Part shown: in pieces, positions 35,274 through 45,005 of the stretch
Layout of the letters: each line of letters starts with the position of its first letter
Numbering within the stretch: position 1 is the stretch's first letter
Assembly: GCA_018669475.1 (NCBI GenBank)
Contig: JABHCC010000100.1
Span: forward strand, 50,178-114,177
Reading direction: 5' to 3'
DNA length: 64,000 nucleotides
Source of the DNA: Bacteroidota bacterium
GTDB taxonomy: Bacteria; Bacteroidota; Bacteroidia; Bacteroidales; UBA12481
Program-made: the position numbers and the translations under genes
The notes under the pieces: model-generated
The model's database searches: none
What the model saw: only the letters and a program-made list of their open reading frames with translations
What the model was told of the DNA's origin: nothing

Positions 35274-36146
35274 CTATAGTCCCAGAGCTTTTTTCATTGT
35301 TTTACCAATATCGGCAGGAGATTCCACAACGTGAATACCGCATGCAGTCATAACCTTCATTTTGGCTGCGGCAGTATCTTCTTCACCGCCAATAATTGCT
35401 CCTGCATGTCCCATTCTGCGGCCCTTTGGCGCAGTTTGCCCTGCAATAAATCCAACAACAGGCTTGGTCCCATTCTCTTTCACCCAATTTGCTGCATCAG
35501 TTTCCATGGTTCCTCCGATTTCACCGATCATCACAATACCATGAGTATCAGGATCAGACATGAACAACTGTATAGCATCAAGTGTCGAGGTTCCAATTAT
35601 TGGATCCCCACCTATTCCAATACAAGTTGATTGCCCGATTCCCAGGCGTGTTAGCTGATCAACTGCTTCATAAGTCAATGTTCCAGAACGACTAACAACT
35701 CCTACATGCCCTTTTTTGTGAATAAAACCCGGCATAATACCGACTTTTGCTTCATCAGGTGTAATAACACCCGGACAATTCGGACCTAACAGCCTGGTTT
35801 TTTTACCATCCATATAGGACTTTACCTTAACCATATCCTCTGTTGGGATTCCTTCAGTAATAGTAACGGCCAAGGCAACTTCAGCATCAACAGCTTCCAT
35901 AATTGCATCAGCAGCAAATGGTGGAGGAACAAAAATCAAGCTAATATCCGCCCCTGTTTCTTTTACAGCTTCAGATACAGTATTAAAAACAGGTCGGTCA
36001 AGATGACTGGTTCCTCCTTTTCCCGGAGTTACTCCACCTACAACCTGTGCACCATATTCAATCATTTGGGTAGCATGGAAAGTTCCTTCTTTACCTGTAA
36101 AACCCTGAACGATAATCTTTGAGTCTTTATTAACAAGAACAGACAT
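35274..36146 (-). CDS. sucD: Succinyl-CoA ligase (ADP-forming) subunit alpha
   Basis: 290 residues. CoA-binding N-terminal domain ([20 protein letters not shown]), [20 protein letters not shown], and the phosphohistidine loop [11 protein letters not shown] with H247. It forms the TCA-cycle enzyme with SucC. The beta subunit gene is not in this window, so the two subunits are unlinked, as in many Bacteroidota. Confidence 0.95.
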   Translation of the reverse strand: MSVLVNKDSKIIVQGFTGKEGTFHATQMIEYGAQVVGGVTPGKGGTSHLDRPVFNTVSEAVKETGADISLIFVPPPFAADAIMEAVDAEVALAVTITEGIPTEDMVKVKSYMDGKKTRLLGPNCPGVITPDEAKVGIMPGFIHKKGHVGVVSRSGTLTYEAVDQLTRLGIGQSTCIGIGGDPIIGTSTLDAIQLFMSDPDTHGIVMIGEIGGTMETDAANWVKENGTKPVVGFIAGQTAPKGRRMGHAGAIIGGEEDTAAAKMKVMTACGIHVVESPADIGKTMKKALGL

Positions 36147-36311
36147 ATTTTATAATTTTCAAGTGTAATAATGAGTGACGAATATACAAAAACAAATCGA
36201 GCAAGGGAAGACTCATTATGAAGCAACAATCTTTGATTATATGTGAACATCTCTGCCTATCTTCAATTATGAATAAAATGCCATATTAGATCTAAATAAC
36301 ACTTCTGATAT

Positions 36312-36319
36312 TATCTTTG
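36312..36319 (+). promoter_or_regulatory. -7-like box ahead of the NlpC/P60 gene; otherwise empty intergenic region
   Basis: TATCTTTG matches TAnnTTTG and would give a 5' leader of about 110 bases for the gene at 36439. No convincing -33 TTG is found. Apart from this I see nothing in the 292 bases between sucD and 36439. Confidence 0.3.
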
Positions 36320-36438
36320 TTTATTGGATCTTAAGTTAATTGTCAAACTCGGTTCATCAGGCTGATTCATTGATTAAGACAAAGAATTGAGAATACAACT
36401 TTATAAATGGGATTACTCCATGAAAATAATATCCTGCA

Positions 36439-37671
36439 ATGAAGAATAAACATACTCCCTTAAGGCTTCCCGGTCCGCTAATTATAACAGGAATTCTAAC
36501 ACTCATTATAAGCGGAATTATAAGTGAATCTTGTCAGATACAGAATCCGTCTGATGATGCTTTGCTTGCTGATAAAATCATCAATCAGCTAAAAGACTCA
36601 CTTAATCCTGACAGCCGTGTAGCTCTGGTGTCTGTGAAAGCAGAAGAGTCTCAAAATCAATTGATCATCAAAGGTGAAACTACTGATTCATTTTATTATA
36701 AGTCACTGATTGTTGAGCTAAGCAAGGCTGAGATCGACTGGACCGATAGTATTATTCTCCTGCCGGATGAGTCAATCGGGCCTCAGAATTGGGGTCTGGT
36801 GAATTTATCCGTTGCTAATCTAAGAAGCCAGACAGGTCATAGCAAAGAAATGGCAACTCAGGCAATAATGGGTACACCACTAAGGGTATTTAAAAAATCA
36901 GGAAGCTGGTTATATGTGCAAACACCTGACAAATACCTGGCATGGACAAATGATGCAGCTGTTCAAGTACTTACCATGCAAGAACATGCTATCTGGAAAG
37001 GATCAAAGCGTATTATCTACCTAAAAGATTTCGGGCTTATTCTTTCTGGTCCTGATAATAATGCATCAGCTGTTTCTGATATTGTCATGGGAAGTGTTCT
37101 GCAATGTCAGGAATCAGAAAATGGTTTCTACCCTGTATTCCTCCCGGATGGTCGCTCTGGTTATCTGCCGGTGGGCGATGCAGCTGATTTTGCACAATGG
37201 AAAGATCTTGTTCAACCTGCTGCAAATTCTCTTGAGACTATTGGACTAGAGATGATTGGCCGTCCTTATCTTTGGGGAGGAACCTCAACAAAAGGATTTG
37301 ATTGTAGCGGTTTTGTCAAGACTCTGTACTACATGAATGGTTTGGTTTTATCAAGAGATGCTTCGCAACAGATTAACCAGGGAGAAACAGTAACGACAGA
37401 TGAAGGCTTTGATCAGCTTGCGGCTGGTGACCTTTTATTCTTCGGAAGGAAAGCCAGTACTGATAGGTCGGAGAGGATTACACATGTTGGCATGTATTTA
37501 TCCGGGGGCAGGTATATCCATTCATCCGGCAGGGTAAAATTAAACAGTTTTGTCAAATCAGATGAGTTATATAGTCAGTACTTAGTTGACATATTTGTCA
37601 GAGCAAAGCGTATTATGAAAGTTGAATCTACGAATTCAGCTATAAGAATCTCTGATCATTCCTGGTATTAA
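36439..37671 (+). CDS. NlpC/P60 cell-wall endopeptidase with SH3 domains
   Basis: 410 residues. An N-terminal hydrophobic anchor (LIITGILTLIISGII) is followed by a Cys at about 32, two SH3b-like regions (about 118-180 and 190-255) and an NlpC/P60 domain with catalytic Cys289 in FDCSGFVK, His349 in THVGMYLS and His361 in YIHSSG. It resembles gamma-D-glutamyl-L-diamino-acid endopeptidase (dipeptidyl-peptidase VI type), which releases L-Ala-D-Glu from peptidoglycan peptides. The next gene, 13 bases downstream, is a dipeptide epimerase that would act on that dipeptide. Confidence 0.88.
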   Translation: MKNKHTPLRLPGPLIITGILTLIISGIISESCQIQNPSDDALLADKIINQLKDSLNPDSRVALVSVKAEESQNQLIIKGETTDSFYYKSLIVELSKAEIDWTDSIILLPDESIGPQNWGLVNLSVANLRSQTGHSKEMATQAIMGTPLRVFKKSGSWLYVQTPDKYLAWTNDAAVQVLTMQEHAIWKGSKRIIYLKDFGLILSGPDNNASAVSDIVMGSVLQCQESENGFYPVFLPDGRSGYLPVGDAADFAQWKDLVQPAANSLETIGLEMIGRPYLWGGTSTKGFDCSGFVKTLYYMNGLVLSRDASQQINQGETVTTDEGFDQLAAGDLLFFGRKASTDRSERITHVGMYLSGGRYIHSSGRVKLNSFVKSDELYSQYLVDIFVRAKRIMKVESTNSAIRISDHSWY

Positions 37672-37684
37672 ACAATAGAGCAAT

Positions 37685-38821
37685 ATGAACAGAAGAAAAT
37701 TTATCCGGCATTCCGGCATTGCATCAGGTATGATACTTGTTCCTGTATCTAGCTTATCTTCTTGCGATTATAAAAAAACACAGAAGCCAGGAAAAATGAG
37801 TTTGCGCTTTGCGCCTTTTGATTTGCAGTTAAAACATGTTTTCACTCTGGCCAACAGTTCGAGAAGTACGACACCAGTGATGCTTACAGCTATTGATTAC
37901 GAAGGTCACACTGGTTATGGAGAAGCGAGTATGCCTCCCTATTTAGGTGAAACGCAAGAATCTGCTGCTGCTTTTTTATCCAAGCTTAGACTGGATCGAT
38001 TTGCAAGTCCTTTTCTTATTGAAGATATTCTCACAGAAGTAGACGGAATAGCAGAGGGCAATTCCGCAGCGAAGGCATCGATTGATATTGCCCTCCATGA
38101 TCTTATAGGTAAACTACTCAAAAGGCCCTGGCACCAACTATGGGGCCTCAATCCCGATGACACTCCTATGACATCTTTCACAATAGGAATTGACACACCA
38201 GAGGTGGTTCGTGAGAAAGTGAAAGAAGCATCGCCATATAAGATATTGAAGGTTAAGATGGGACGAGGAAATGATACGGAGATGATCGAAACTATTCGTT
38301 CTGTCAGTCAGGTACCTTTATGTGTGGATATCAACCAGGGATGGAAAGACAAGCAGCATGCACTGGATATGATATACTGGTTGAAAGAGAGAGGTATCGT
38401 GTTTGTGGAACAACCGATGGCTAAAGAAGCAATAGATGATCTGGCCTGGCTCCATGATCATTCTCCCCTGCCAATTTATGCTGATGAGGCACTTCAACGA
38501 CTTAAGGATGTAGAATCTACCAAAGGTTTATACGATGGGATAAATATTAAACTGATGAAATGCACCGGCATGCGTGAAGCACATAAAATGGCAAATCTGG
38601 CTATTTCACTAAAAATGAAAGTGATGTTAGGATGCATGACCGAAACATCCTGTGCTGTGTCTGCAGCGGCCCAATTGTCTCCGCTTAGCGAATTTGCAGA
38701 TTTGGATGGCAACGTGCTCATTAGCAACGACCCCTATGAAGGCATGCTTATCCGGGAGGGTAAAGTCACATTAAATGATTCACCCGGAATCGGCATAAAT
38801 GTAAAGCAGAAAATTGTATGA
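37685..38821 (+). CDS. Exported dipeptide epimerase (L-Ala-D/L-Glu epimerase-like, enolase superfamily)
   Basis: 378 residues. The mandelate-racemase/MLE fold shows KVK (189-191), metal ligands D215 (VDINQ), E242 (VEQP) and D267 (ADEAL), and catalytic Lys289 (INIKLMK). The N-terminus is unusual: MNRRKFIRHSG looks like a Tat signal and LSSLSSC27 like a lipobox, so the enzyme seems to be an exported lipoprotein, whereas classical epimerases are cytoplasmic. With the upstream NlpC/P60 peptidase it forms a likely muropeptide-processing module. It abuts the convergent sulfatase gene with no gap. Confidence 0.88.
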   Translation: MNRRKFIRHSGIASGMILVPVSSLSSCDYKKTQKPGKMSLRFAPFDLQLKHVFTLANSSRSTTPVMLTAIDYEGHTGYGEASMPPYLGETQESAAAFLSKLRLDRFASPFLIEDILTEVDGIAEGNSAAKASIDIALHDLIGKLLKRPWHQLWGLNPDDTPMTSFTIGIDTPEVVREKVKEASPYKILKVKMGRGNDTEMIETIRSVSQVPLCVDINQGWKDKQHALDMIYWLKERGIVFVEQPMAKEAIDDLAWLHDHSPLPIYADEALQRLKDVESTKGLYDGINIKLMKCTGMREAHKMANLAISLKMKVMLGCMTETSCAVSAAAQLSPLSEFADLDGNVLISNDPYEGMLIREGKVTLNDSPGIGINVKQKIV

Positions 38822-40267
38822 TTATTCTCCCAGGATTTCGCTTAAATCCAGGGGGTCATTCATAATAAGCTGCTGATCAGTAAGCTTTTCTTTCATCTCA
38901 GTCAGAATTTCGGCATATGCCGGGTCATCTGACAAATCAGACATTTCAAGGGGATCATTTACCATATCAAATAATAGTAACTCCTGGATTTTTGGATACA
39001 CAATGAGTTTGTACTTTTCGGTACGAACCATGCGCTGCAAATTCATATAACAGCCGTATATCGCATCATATTTACTACTCTCAGATGACTTTCTAATCAT
39101 TGGCAGCAGGCTTTGAAACTCATTTGATTTAATAGCAGTACCTCCGGCCAGTTCAATTACTGTGGGAAAAACATCCTGAAGATATACCTGTTGATCCCGT
39201 TTAGCATTTTCCGGAATTCCTGGCCCTGTCAATATCAAAGGCACACGTACACTGTGATCAAACATATTTTGCTTTCCTATCAAACCATTATATCCAACTG
39301 CCAAGCCGTGATCAGCTGTGTATAAAACATAAGTCTCTTCACTTTTTCCGGTCTTTTCCAATGCATCCAGTATCCGGCCAAACTGCACATCTGTATGAGA
39401 GATTAATGCAAAATACTCCAGCTGATTCACTTTTACGGCGTATTCAGTTCTGGGGAAAGGGGCCAAAGCTTCATCTCTAAGATTTCTGCTACAACCAATA
39501 GAGTCTTTGAAGGGATATTCAGGAATAAATGATTCAGGCAATTTCTGACTTTCGATCGGGTACATATCCACAAATTCCTTCGGTGATTGACGCGGATCAT
39601 GTGGAGCGTTGAAAGCCAGGTACATGAAAAACGGTTTTTCTTTTTCGGCTGCCTGCTCAAGGAAATTAATAGCATCATCAGCCAGCACCTCACTCCAGTG
39701 CTTTCCACCTTTCCAAAATCCTCCATGTATTGTATCCCACGGCAACCAGGTACTGTCTGATATACTTCTGGGTCGGTGATATCCAGCAGGTGTTTGATTC
39801 GGCATACCGGGCCTTACATGCACAACATTATCAAATAATTCTTGAGCATCGGCTTTAACGTGCCATTTGCCTGAAAAATATGTCTCGTAACCAAGATCTT
39901 TCATCCTCTGTGCCCAGAATTGCCGGTTTGCTACAAGTTCGCTAAACCGTGATTCTGCATCACGTGCTCTCCAAACCGATAAACCCGTGTTCAGCATGGC
40001 ACGACTGGCAACACATACTGCACCATGCCAGGCGCCCATATTATATGAATGAGTAAAAGTTACTCCTGACTGTGAGAGCTTATCCATATTGGGTGTCACA
40101 ACTCCTTCATTGCCAAGTGCATTTACTGTGTTGTAACGCTGATCATCAGTAAAAAGAAACAGAATATTAGGCTTCTCAAGCTGTCCAAGCTTTTTTGAAT
40201 TATTCTGACAAGCCATCATAATAAGTATCAGAATTATCAGGGCAATAAGGTGTGATGTGTTTTTCAT
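38822..40267 (-). CDS. Sulfatase, lipoprotein (CxAxR type)
   Basis: 481 residues. A lipobox (LIMMAC20) marks it as a lipoprotein. The sulfatase core shows NILFLFTDDQR (metal-binding DD, 41-42) and the formylglycine signature CVASR (85-89), a C-x-A-x-R variant compatible with anaerobic maturase (anSME) processing. LYTADHGLAVGYNGLIGKQN is the second metal site. It resembles iduronate-2-sulfatase-type enzymes; the substrate is unknown. A good promoter lies immediately upstream (40290-40320). Confidence 0.9.
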   Translation of the reverse strand: MKNTSHLIALIILILIMMACQNNSKKLGQLEKPNILFLFTDDQRYNTVNALGNEGVVTPNMDKLSQSGVTFTHSYNMGAWHGAVCVASRAMLNTGLSVWRARDAESRFSELVANRQFWAQRMKDLGYETYFSGKWHVKADAQELFDNVVHVRPGMPNQTPAGYHRPRSISDSTWLPWDTIHGGFWKGGKHWSEVLADDAINFLEQAAEKEKPFFMYLAFNAPHDPRQSPKEFVDMYPIESQKLPESFIPEYPFKDSIGCSRNLRDEALAPFPRTEYAVKVNQLEYFALISHTDVQFGRILDALEKTGKSEETYVLYTADHGLAVGYNGLIGKQNMFDHSVRVPLILTGPGIPENAKRDQQVYLQDVFPTVIELAGGTAIKSNEFQSLLPMIRKSSESSKYDAIYGCYMNLQRMVRTEKYKLIVYPKIQELLLFDMVNDPLEMSDLSDDPAYAEILTEMKEKLTDQQLIMNDPLDLSEILGE

Positions 40268-40289
40268 AAACTCTTGTTTTAGCGTAGTT

Positions 40290-40320
40290 CAAAAATAGCA
40301 AAGCTTAAAGGTTTTGACAA
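40290..40320 (-). promoter_or_regulatory. Promoter of the 38822-40267 sulfatase
   Basis: On the minus strand TTG (40318-40320), a 20-base spacer and TATTTTTG (40290-40297). Both boxes fit the Bacteroidota consensus, and the predicted start gives a leader of about 15 bases. The rest of the 220-base region up to 40487 shows nothing I can name. Confidence 0.6.
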
Positions 40321-40486
40321 CATGATTCCATTTTGTTTTCCTTACAACCCATAATGAATCAATAATTCCATATTCAGGATTCCACTTGTTCGGTACTTTT
40401 TGATAAACGGCAGCCAGCAATCTCAGGTAAATTGACTTCAAGCCTTAATTTTACGTAGTAATAGTTAATAGTAATAATCATTAGCA

Positions 40487-43400
40487 ATGAAACAAATAGG
40501 CTTTATTGTCTTAGTCATTAGTCTTTTCTGGGGGGGGCATACTCATGCTCAATCACTTAAGATCAACGAGGTAATGGCTTCAAATAAAACTATTATAGCT
40601 GATCATTTTGAGGAATACGACGATTGGATTGAGATATATAATGATGGTAATAACGCTGTTAATCTGGCCGGGCTATATCTTACTGATGATCTTTCCAAAA
40701 CAGAGGGGAATCTCATTGCCGGCACCTATCCTGATTCAACCACCATCGAAGCAGGTGATTATCTGCTATTATGGGCTGACGGCAATTCAGATCAGGGCAT
40801 TTTACATTTCGATTTTAAAATCAAATCAGGAGAGACAGTTTATCTAATTGAAATTGAAAATAACCAGGCAAAAATAATTGATTCTGTTACCCTGCCGGAT
40901 ATGGCCTCTGATATTTCATTTGGCAGATATCCGGATGGTAGTGAGGATCTTAGAATTATGGATAAGCCAAGTCCTGGCGAGGAAAATAATCCGGATGGTA
41001 ATGTATTTGTTGAACCGGTCACTTTCTCTGAGAATGGGGGCTTCTATATGAATCCTTTCTATCTGGAACTGAATTGTCCTGATGATGAAACCGAGATTTA
41101 TTTTACAACTGATGGTTCAATCCCTGATGATAACTCACTTAAATACGTAAATCCAATATATATCAGAGATCAGTCTGATGAAGAAAATCAATTGTCTATG
41201 ATACAAACAACGATAGACAAAGGATTCAATTATTGGTCTGAACCTGATGACCGGGTTAAGAAGGGGACTATTATCCGAACACGTTCTTATAAAGGTAATT
41301 CCCACTCATCTGTATCAAGTCAGACTTTCTTTATCGACCTTGACAAACACAATCGATATAGCTTTCCTGTGATCGTTCTTTCTCTTGACAGTTTAGCGCT
41401 TTTTCATCCTGATTCAGGTATTTACCATGGGGGCAGTCTTTATGATGGATCTGATTGGGAATCAGCAAATTTTACCCAACATGGTGACAATTGGGAAAGA
41501 AGTGCTCATCTGGAATACTATGTTAAGGGTGATAAGGAAATAGATCAGAATATTGGCCTTAGAATTTCGGGTAACTTCACAAGAACCTCCAACCAGAAAT
41601 CACTTCGTTTGTATGCAAGATCCGAATATGGCGAATCCAAGTTAAACTATCCATTTTTCAATCAGCTTCAAGAGGATGAGTTTAAAAGAATTACCCTAAG
41701 GAACTCGGGTAATGATGTCCATCACAGTTTTATGCGTGATCCTTTTTTACAGTCATTGGTGAAAGGCCAGGGAATTGACCTGCAGGAGTCAGAACCTGTT
41801 ATTGTTTTTATTAACGGAGAATACTGGGGAATGCATTACATCCGGGAGCGGCAGGACAAATATTATTTGGAATACCACTATGGTATTGATACTGATAAGA
41901 TTGACATTCTTGATGGCAACCATATTGTAGTTGAAGGCTCGGATCAGCATTATGTAGATATGATGGATTACATCACATCAAATGATATGAGTAGTACCTC
42001 TAATTTTGAACATGTAACTACATTAATGGATGAGGATAACTTCAGAAAATACATAGCAATTGAATTTTATATTGCGAATGGTGACTGGCCATATAACAAT
42101 ATTAAGTTCTGGAGAAATCAAACTCCCGGATATTGGCCTGATCAGCCATATGGACATGATGGTCGCTGGCGCTGGTTATTGTTTGACACCGATATGGGGA
42201 TGGGTCGCTCAACTAATACGCCCGACAAGAACACTTTTGAAAAGAGTTTCACATCGCACACTTCATGGCAATCCCGTTTAATCAGAAATCTTATTGGATC
42301 AGAAGAATTACCCGGCAACGAAGAATATCGACAATCACTAATTCGGCTTATGGCCGATTATATGAATACAATCTTTCATCCTGACAGGGTAATGCCCTTG
42401 ATCGATGAATGGGCAAAAGTTTTAGAGCCTGAAGTAGTGGAGCATGCAGGCAGATGGGGCAATCTTTCGAGTATTTCATCGTGGACTAATAAAGTAGATA
42501 TACTGCGCGAGTATTTTATGAACCGGCCAGGATATTTCAGGCAGCATATTATTGAACAGTTTGATGATGTCAACGACACAATTTCACTGGTGTTTGATGT
42601 TGATAATGTCCTCACGGGCTCTATTGAGATTAATGGCACAGCAATAAAGGCTCAGGAATTGGGAAAATCAACAGAAGATGTTTATCCCTGGACCGGTATC
42701 TATTTCGACAATATCCCGATCAAAATCCAAGCAGTTCCGGCTATTGGATACCAATTCGTCAGATGGGAAGGAATAGACAGTGATGAGATCGAAGTTGAAT
42801 TCATCCCTCAGGAGGATATTGAGATTAAAGCTGTATTTGAGTCAAGAGAAAACTGGGGGCAGGCAGTGATTAATGAAATATATTTTGATGTTCCCGGAGA
42901 AATGGGAGGAGATGCTATTTATGAGTTTGTTGAATTGCATAACCCCGGAACAAGTACCTATAGTCTATCCGGACATTCTTTTGACAATGGAATAAGTTTC
43001 ACTTTTCCTGCCGGATCAGGGATAAGTGCAGGTTCATATGTTGTTATAGCAAGAGATGCCTCGGCTTATGATAATCTCACTGTACCAATCTTTGAGTGGA
43101 CATCAGGTAAACTGAGTAATAGTGGTGAAGCCCTGGTATTGAAAAATGCAATTGGGAGTGTGATTGATTCTCTGTACTACAAAAGCAATCAGCCATGGCC
43201 AAAAGGATCAAATGGAACCGGGTATAGTATTGAATTGTCAGTTCCATATGCTAACAACAGTATTCCCGAACAGTGGCACAGAAGCTATACATCTGGTGGT
43301 ACTCCAGGATCTTTTAATAGTATCTACCAGGCTGAATCACAGCTTGTGATCAATGAATTATATGCAGGAGACAGTGCATGGTTTATGGATGACAATGGAG

Positions 43401-44998
43401 AAGCCGAAGACTGGATTGAACTATTTAATCCGGGCAATCTCGCTGTTAATGCCTCTGGATTATGGCTGAGTGATGACGCTAATAACCTGACAAACTCAAT
43501 TATCCGACCTTATTATGCTGATTCAGTTATAATTCAGCCAAATGGATTTCTGAGATTCTGGCTTGATAACGAAGAAAATCAGGGAGTAGGTCACCAGGGT
43601 TTTAAGCTTTCAAAGGATGGTGAATCTTTGTATCTGGTTCAGGCTGATGGCAAGACGATTATGGATTCTATTGTGTTTACAGAACAAGAGAATGATGCCA
43701 GTTATGGGCGCTTTCCTGACGGAGGTGAACAATGGCAAATCATGCACCACCCAACTCCTAATAATCCTAATCGTAGTGATAATCAAGTCGTACCAACTCT
43801 TTTAATCAATGAGTTAATGGCTAAGAATTATGAAAGCTGGGAGAATCCTTATGGCCAGTTTGAAGACTGGATTGAGATATACAACCCTGGTGATGAACCA
43901 ATAGATATAGGAGGTTTGTTTCTTAGTAACGAAACTGATAATTTATTACTTCACAGAGTTTCAACGTCAAACCCTGACAGCACCATAATTGAGGCTGGCT
44001 CATACAAATATTTAATTGCAGATGAGAAACCTGAATTTGGCATCTCTCATCTTGATTTTAAAATGCGGAGTTCAGGGGGTAAGGTATTCTTATGTATGCA
44101 ATCTTTTCAAGGAACCATTATTCTGGACTCAGTTGACTACCCACGGGCTAATGAAGGTTATTCTTACGGCAGATTTACTGACGGCGCAGATTCATGGTAC
44201 GATATGCAGGTCTTCACCCCGGGCTACGCCAATGTTATTGGGAATGACCCTCTGGATAAAATTTTCATAAACGAATTTGCTGCAAAAAATTATGAATCAT
44301 ATCCTGACGAATCTGGCATGTTCGAAGACTGGATTGAACTGTATAATGCCAATGATTTTGAAGTTGAGCTTGCCGGATTGTTTCTGTCCAACGATTTTAC
44401 ACAAACTGAATTTTCGGAAATTCCTGGTATTCACAGTGATTCAGTGACGATTTCTGCGAATGACTATCTAATTTTCAGGGCTGATGGTGGAGATATTCAA
44501 TCTGTTACTCATACAAATTTTCGTCTTCGAAGCAGTGGTGGTTTTCTTTCTCTCATGCAGAAAACAAGTTCAAGTGAGTGGCAATACATTGATTCAGTTT
44601 CATATGAATCTCAGCAAGAGGGAGAATCGTTTGGTAGAATCTCAGATGGAAATGATAACTGGCAGCTTTTCACAAGTCCTACTCCAAACAAAGCAAACGG
44701 AAGCAATTCAGGGCTAAGCTATTCGATTCTCAATCAGAATAATCTTCAAATCTTCCCAAATCCATCTGAACTATTCTTACACTTGAACTTTGGCCATGAG
44801 ATAAGACCTATTAGTATACAAATTCTTTCAACTCTTGGTCAGCTTGTGTTCAGGCAAGATCTCAATGATTTAAGTACTGGCAGTTCATCACAATACCAAA
44901 TTGATTATCCGTCAAATATGCCTGATGGTCTGTATTGGTTAATCTGCCATACAGATGAAGGTTGGATATCCAAACGCTTCATAAAATTGGCGAATTGA
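40487..44998 (+). CDS. Multidomain secreted protein: lamin-tail repeats, CotH kinase-like domain, T9SS sorting domain
   Basis: 1503 residues. Signal peptide to about residue 21. Lamin-tail domain 1 (about 22-160; EEYDDWIEIYNDGNNAVNLA), a chitobiase/beta-hexosaminidase C-terminal-like module (about 180-235; EIYFTTDGSIPDDN), a CotH domain (about 285-680; GLRISGNFTRTSNQKSLRLY, GEYWGMHYIRERQDKYYLEY, RWRWLLFDTDMGMG), then four more lamin-tail domains beginning near 788, 952, 1104 and 1258, and a T9SS type A sorting domain from about 1421 (LQIFPNPSE). CotH proteins can phosphorylate secreted proteins, so it may modify or organise surface material. It stands alone between two convergent genes. Confidence 0.88.
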   Translation: MKQIGFIVLVISLFWGGHTHAQSLKINEVMASNKTIIADHFEEYDDWIEIYNDGNNAVNLAGLYLTDDLSKTEGNLIAGTYPDSTTIEAGDYLLLWADGNSDQGILHFDFKIKSGETVYLIEIENNQAKIIDSVTLPDMASDISFGRYPDGSEDLRIMDKPSPGEENNPDGNVFVEPVTFSENGGFYMNPFYLELNCPDDETEIYFTTDGSIPDDNSLKYVNPIYIRDQSDEENQLSMIQTTIDKGFNYWSEPDDRVKKGTIIRTRSYKGNSHSSVSSQTFFIDLDKHNRYSFPVIVLSLDSLALFHPDSGIYHGGSLYDGSDWESANFTQHGDNWERSAHLEYYVKGDKEIDQNIGLRISGNFTRTSNQKSLRLYARSEYGESKLNYPFFNQLQEDEFKRITLRNSGNDVHHSFMRDPFLQSLVKGQGIDLQESEPVIVFINGEYWGMHYIRERQDKYYLEYHYGIDTDKIDILDGNHIVVEGSDQHYVDMMDYITSNDMSSTSNFEHVTTLMDEDNFRKYIAIEFYIANGDWPYNNIKFWRNQTPGYWPDQPYGHDGRWRWLLFDTDMGMGRSTNTPDKNTFEKSFTSHTSWQSRLIRNLIGSEELPGNEEYRQSLIRLMADYMNTIFHPDRVMPLIDEWAKVLEPEVVEHAGRWGNLSSISSWTNKVDILREYFMNRPGYFRQHIIEQFDDVNDTISLVFDVDNVLTGSIEINGTAIKAQELGKSTEDVYPWTGIYFDNIPIKIQAVPAIGYQFVRWEGIDSDEIEVEFIPQEDIEIKAVFESRENWGQAVINEIYFDVPGEMGGDAIYEFVELHNPGTSTYSLSGHSFDNGISFTFPAGSGISAGSYVVIARDASAYDNLTVPIFEWTSGKLSNSGEALVLKNAIGSVIDSLYYKSNQPWPKGSNGTGYSIELSVPYANNSIPEQWHRSYTSGGTPGSFNSIYQAESQLVINELYAGDSAWFMDDNGEAEDWIELFNPGNLAVNASGLWLSDDANNLTNSIIRPYYADSVIIQPNGFLRFWLDNEENQGVGHQGFKLSKDGESLYLVQADGKTIMDSIVFTEQENDASYGRFPDGGEQWQIMHHPTPNNPNRSDNQVVPTLLINELMAKNYESWENPYGQFEDWIEIYNPGDEPIDIGGLFLSNETDNLLLHRVSTSNPDSTIIEAGSYKYLIADEKPEFGISHLDFKMRSSGGKVFLCMQSFQGTIILDSVDYPRANEGYSYGRFTDGADSWYDMQVFTPGYANVIGNDPLDKIFINEFAAKNYESYPDESGMFEDWIELYNANDFEVELAGLFLSNDFTQTEFSEIPGIHSDSVTISANDYLIFRADGGDIQSVTHTNFRLRSSGGFLSLMQKTSSSEWQYIDSVSYESQQEGESFGRISDGNDNWQLFTSPTPNKANGSNSGLSYSILNQNNLQIFPNPSELFLHLNFGHEIRPISIQILSTLGQLVFRQDLNDLSTGSSSQYQIDYPSNMPDGLYWLICHTDEGWISKRFIKLAN

Positions 44999-45005
44999 CC
45001 TTGTC

